DNA of 64,000 nt from Syncephalis fuscata (lineage: Eukaryota; Zoopagomycota; Zoopagomycetes; Zoopagales; Piptocephalidaceae). Position 1 is the first letter of the stretch. Every line of letters begins with the position of its first letter. Where the stretch lies: contig JAHLTZ010000019.1 in assembly GCA_025786725.1 (NCBI GenBank), positions 62,001-126,000 of the forward strand. The letters run 5' to 3'. Positions 60,869-64,000 of this stretch are shown here, one piece after another. A program made the position numbers and the translations under genes. Below the pieces are notes generated by a model that was not told where the DNA came from, ran no database searches, and worked only from the letters and a program-made list of their open reading frames with translations.

Positions 60869-63439
60869 GATTCAGTGCACCTAGTCTACCTGAACTTAAC
60901 CATTCACAGGTGTATGCCGTTAAAAGTGTTTTACAAAAACCATTAAGTCTTATTCAAGGTCCACCTGGTACTGGTAAAACAGTTACTTGTTCAACCATTG
61001 TCTATCATCTAGCCAAGATGAATCCAGGTCAAGTACTCGTATGTGCACCAAGTAATGTGGCCGTTGATCAATTGACCGAGAAGATCCATCGTACTGGATT
61101 ACGTGTAGTTCGTATGGAAGCCAAATCACGTGAAGCGCTTGATTCACCGGTTAAATTCTTAACTTTACACGAACAAGTACACCATGATGACACCAACACT
61201 GAACTACAAAAGCTTATTATGTTAAAGACTGAACAAGGTGAATTAAGCAGTATGGATGAAAAGAAATACAAAAGCTTAAAACGCGCATGTGAACGAAAGA
61301 TCCTTCAAGTAAGTATTATACATATACATATACATATACATATACACACATATATATATAAACAAATACTAATTATATTTATAGAATGCCGATGTTATAT
61401 TATGTACATGTGCTGGTGCCGGTGATCCACGTTTATCCAAAATCCGTTTTCGAACTGTATTGATTGATGAAGCAACCCAATCAGCCGAGCCTGAATGTAT
61501 GATTCCCTTAGTATTGGGTGTTAAACAAGCGGTGCTTGTGGGTGACCACCAGCAATTAGGACCGGTTATTATGAATAAGAAAGCAGCCAAGGCCGGATTG
61601 TGTCAGTCATTATTTGAACGGCTTGTTATCTAGGTATTCGCCCTATTCGACTTCAAGTACAATACCGTATGCATCCATGTCTTAGCGACTTTCCAAGTAA
61701 TATGTTCTATGAAGGCACCCTACAAAACGGTGTCACTACTCAAGAGAGATTACGTAAAAACGTCGCCTTTCCCTGGCCCGTACCAGAAACACCGATGTTC
61801 TTCCACTCCAATCTTGGTCAAGAAGAAATATCCACCAGTGGTACATCCTATCTAAATCGGTATGTAATCATTAATCTTTATATTAATAATACTAATACAA
61901 ATAATCTTTTGTAGAACTGAAGCATCTACATGCGAGAAGATAGTTACTCGTTTCTTAAAAGTCGGTATTAAACCATCACAAATTGGTATTATTACTCCTT
62001 ATGAAGGTCAACGTAGCTATATTGTAAGCTATATGCAATTTAATGGATCACAACATAAAGATCTCTATAAAGAAATCGAAGTGGCCAGTGTAGATGCCTT
62101 CCAAGGTCGTGAAAAGGACTATATCATTCTTAGTTGTGTTCGTAGTAATGAACACCAAGGCATTGGTTTTCTTACTGATCCACGTCGATTAAATGTGGCT
62201 CTTACCCGGGCCAGATTTGGTTTGGCCATTTAGGTAATCCCAAAGTATTAAGCAAGGTAAATAGAAATAGAATAACAAACAACCACTCTCTAATAATAAT
62301 AATAACCACTACAATAATGATAGCATCCATTATGGCATCATTTATTGACCCATTTCAAGGATAAAGATTGCTTAGTTGAAGGACCACTTAGTCATCTTAA
62401 ACCAAGTATGATTCAATTTAGTCGTCCTCGTAAAGCATGGACAATGCAAGATAAATTCCAACATGGTATTGTTCATCAAGTAGATGCCCGTGAAGCACTA
62501 GGACGTGCACCCATGATGGCCAATGAATGTAAGTCTTTATAAATATAACTAATATAACTAATATAATAACATATATATACATATATATTGTATAGATCGA
62601 CGTGATTTACCAACTAGATCAGGCACTTCTCGTGACTATGCCCGTACACACGATGCTGTGGGATATATATCTTCAGATGCATCAGGTAATCCATTACCAC
62701 CACAAGCTCAATTCTCTATTCCATTACTGCCTACACCATCGGGTCCATTCTCACAAGATTGACACAACGTCGTCCATTCCCTAATAATAATAATAATAAT
62801 TTGGATACAGCATCTAATTCTATTAATGGTAACAACAATAATGGTTATACGAGTGATACACGATCATTTGCCGATAGTTATGCCGCTTCTCTTTATTCAC
62901 AAGATTTAAGTAATTATCCATCGACATCTACCATAAACACTTATCAACAACAACAAACATCGATGGCTTATCATCCTAATTCAATGGGATTATCTCAATC
63001 AGATAGATTACGTATGTCATCACATCAACCACCTTCATCATCATCACATCAACTACCACCACCACCATCCATCATCATCATCATTACCACCACCCTCATT
63101 ACAATCATCATCTAATATGATATCAATGCACTCTATAGGATTAAATAATAGTCATATCAATCAACATTTAGGATCAACTAGTGGTAATATACCACCATTA
63201 ACTACATCACAACAACAACAACACATCTTAATAATGGATTAACCGCTAGATCAGCTGCGGTATTTCTTAATGATTACAAATCACAAGCCGGTGATGATCT
63301 AAGTAGTTTAGCAGCTGAATCACTTGATTATAGATCACAAGCAGGATCTATTGATACACGATCACAATTGGGTAGTTCATTTGATACACGATCACAAACC
63401 GGATCTGATGTGTACAGTCAAGGATGTACTCGTTTCTAG
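58920..63439 (+). CDS. UPF1: Nonsense-mediated decay helicase UPF1 (several frameshifts as read)
   Basis: The central ATP-dependent RNA helicase of nonsense-mediated mRNA decay. The N-terminus is acidic, followed by the CH zinc domain ([21 protein letters not shown], then [14 protein letters not shown]). The SF1 helicase core shows [67 protein letters not shown] and [10 protein letters not shown]. The C-terminus has DYKSQAGDD and repeated SQ/RSQ motifs, ending YSQGCTRF. Frames break near 61631 (Leu of ILG), 62230 (Leu of ILG), 62760 (SQD-LTQ), about 63070 (in a CAT repeat) and 63222. Four are equivalent to one missing base. Introns carry (TTA)n at about 60833-60870 and a CATATA-type repeat near 61318-61360. 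Conservation around the breaks argues for assembly indels or something unusual, not old decay. Confidence 0.93.
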
Positions 63440-63927
63440 TCTATATTAATTATTACGGTTGTTATTATTGCTGTTATATTACTGTTACTGTTACTATTTA
63501 TTATTATCGATGGTCATGACCATAATAATGATGACGACTATTAGTCATTACTATCATTATTAACTAGTCAATTGAATTGCTGTCCATAAGCAAACCAACG
63601 AATGATAAATGAAAGAACGAACGATAAGTAAATCAGCAAGTAAGAGGATGTTTAAAGACGTGATACGCGTGTCTATTCCCAAGTTGTTTTCTCTAAACTC
63701 TTATGGTCTGTAGAATGTATTAATATACACGCCAATGAAACAACAATAATAATGGAGATGATGATGATGATGATGATGATGATGACAAGTTATATAAATA
63801 CAAATGTGACACAAAAAACAATGACACTAGAAAACAATTAAATGAATGAATATTATTGAATCATATCAATAAACACTAGTCCTCATCATTACTACTAATT
63901 AATTAATATATTAATCAAAAGTGTTTA
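63440..63927. other. Intergenic, convergent 3' ends
   Basis: AT-rich spacer containing a (GAT)n microsatellite at about 63757-63785. No gene is seen. Confidence 0.5.
63757..63785. repeat. (GAT)n microsatellite
   Basis: About ten uninterrupted GAT/ATG triplets in the spacer between UPF1 and the partial gene. Confidence 0.8.
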
Positions 63928-64000
63928 TTAATCATCGGTTACCATTCCTTCAGTATCCTCTTCAAATGATGCCATACTATTATCTTCTACTAATGGATCC
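63928..64000 (-). CDS. C-terminal end of an unidentified protein (partial)
   Basis: The minus strand entering from the right edge is open and ends with an acidic tail, PLVEDNSMASFEEDTEGMVT followed by DD and TAA at 63930-63928. The composition is coding-like and the stop is followed by AT-rich 3' sequence. The protein cannot be identified from 23 residues. Confidence 0.5.
   Translation of the reverse strand, partial: DPLVEDNSMASFEEDTEGMVTDD

Overview
The window is an AT-rich nuclear segment of a fungus. Genes are split by many short GT-AG introns (mostly about 40-70 bp), intergenic DNA is rich in short A/T tracts, and the conserved proteins are fungal in character: a DRS1/UTP13/TSR1/KRR1 ribosome-biogenesis set, DRE2, UPF1, NTF2, an AA11-like lytic polysaccharide monooxygenase (LPMO) and metallothioneins. 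An MRCK/GEK-like AGC kinase, a pterin-4a-carbinolamine dehydratase and a PB1-UBA protein point to an early-diverging (zygomycete-grade) lineage rather than Dikarya. This is inference; no species can be named from the sequence.

Layout. 1-6.4 kb: a casein kinase 1 gene with a long pyrimidine-rich upstream region, then two metallothionein genes in head-to-head orientation. 6.8-9.8 kb: an MRCK-like kinase (minus). 11.7-13.0 kb: a reticulon-like ER membrane protein. 14.0-15.5 kb: a small secreted protein and a decayed secreted-protein relic. 15.7-17.7 kb: pterin dehydratase and HEM2 (both minus). Two identical 672-bp copies of a terminal-inverted-repeat element lie just upstream of the kinase and of HEM2; the second is followed by about twelve degenerate copies of an 80-bp tandem repeat. 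19.8-32.9 kb is compact: an alpha/beta hydrolase, DRS1, a small membrane protein, the PB1-UBA protein, a CHY/RING E3 ligase, a small Cys-motif protein and UTP13. 35.2-38.0 kb: a 922-residue LRR protein with a predicted myristoylation signal. 38.8-44.9 kb: two decayed F-box paralogues flanking an intact AA11-like LPMO. 45.6-46.7 kb: a frameshifted mitochondrial carrier. 47.5-53.5 kb: DRE2, then TSR1 and KRR1 sharing a 138-bp divergent promoter. 55.4-57.5 kb: a polytopic membrane protein and NTF2 (minus). 58.9-63.4 kb: UPF1. The last 73 bp hold the C-terminus of a minus-strand gene.

Themes. Four genes of ribosome assembly (DRS1, UTP13, TSR1, KRR1) have the same A-tract/G/A-tract motif just upstream. 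Several otherwise well-conserved genes (HEM2, the hydrolase, the carrier, UPF1) carry single-base losses that break the frame. Uncorrected homopolymer errors are the simplest explanation, but the recurrence deserves checking. Metal handling (two metallothioneins, Zn-type ALAD, Fe-S factor DRE2, copper LPMO) is prominent but not arranged as a cluster.
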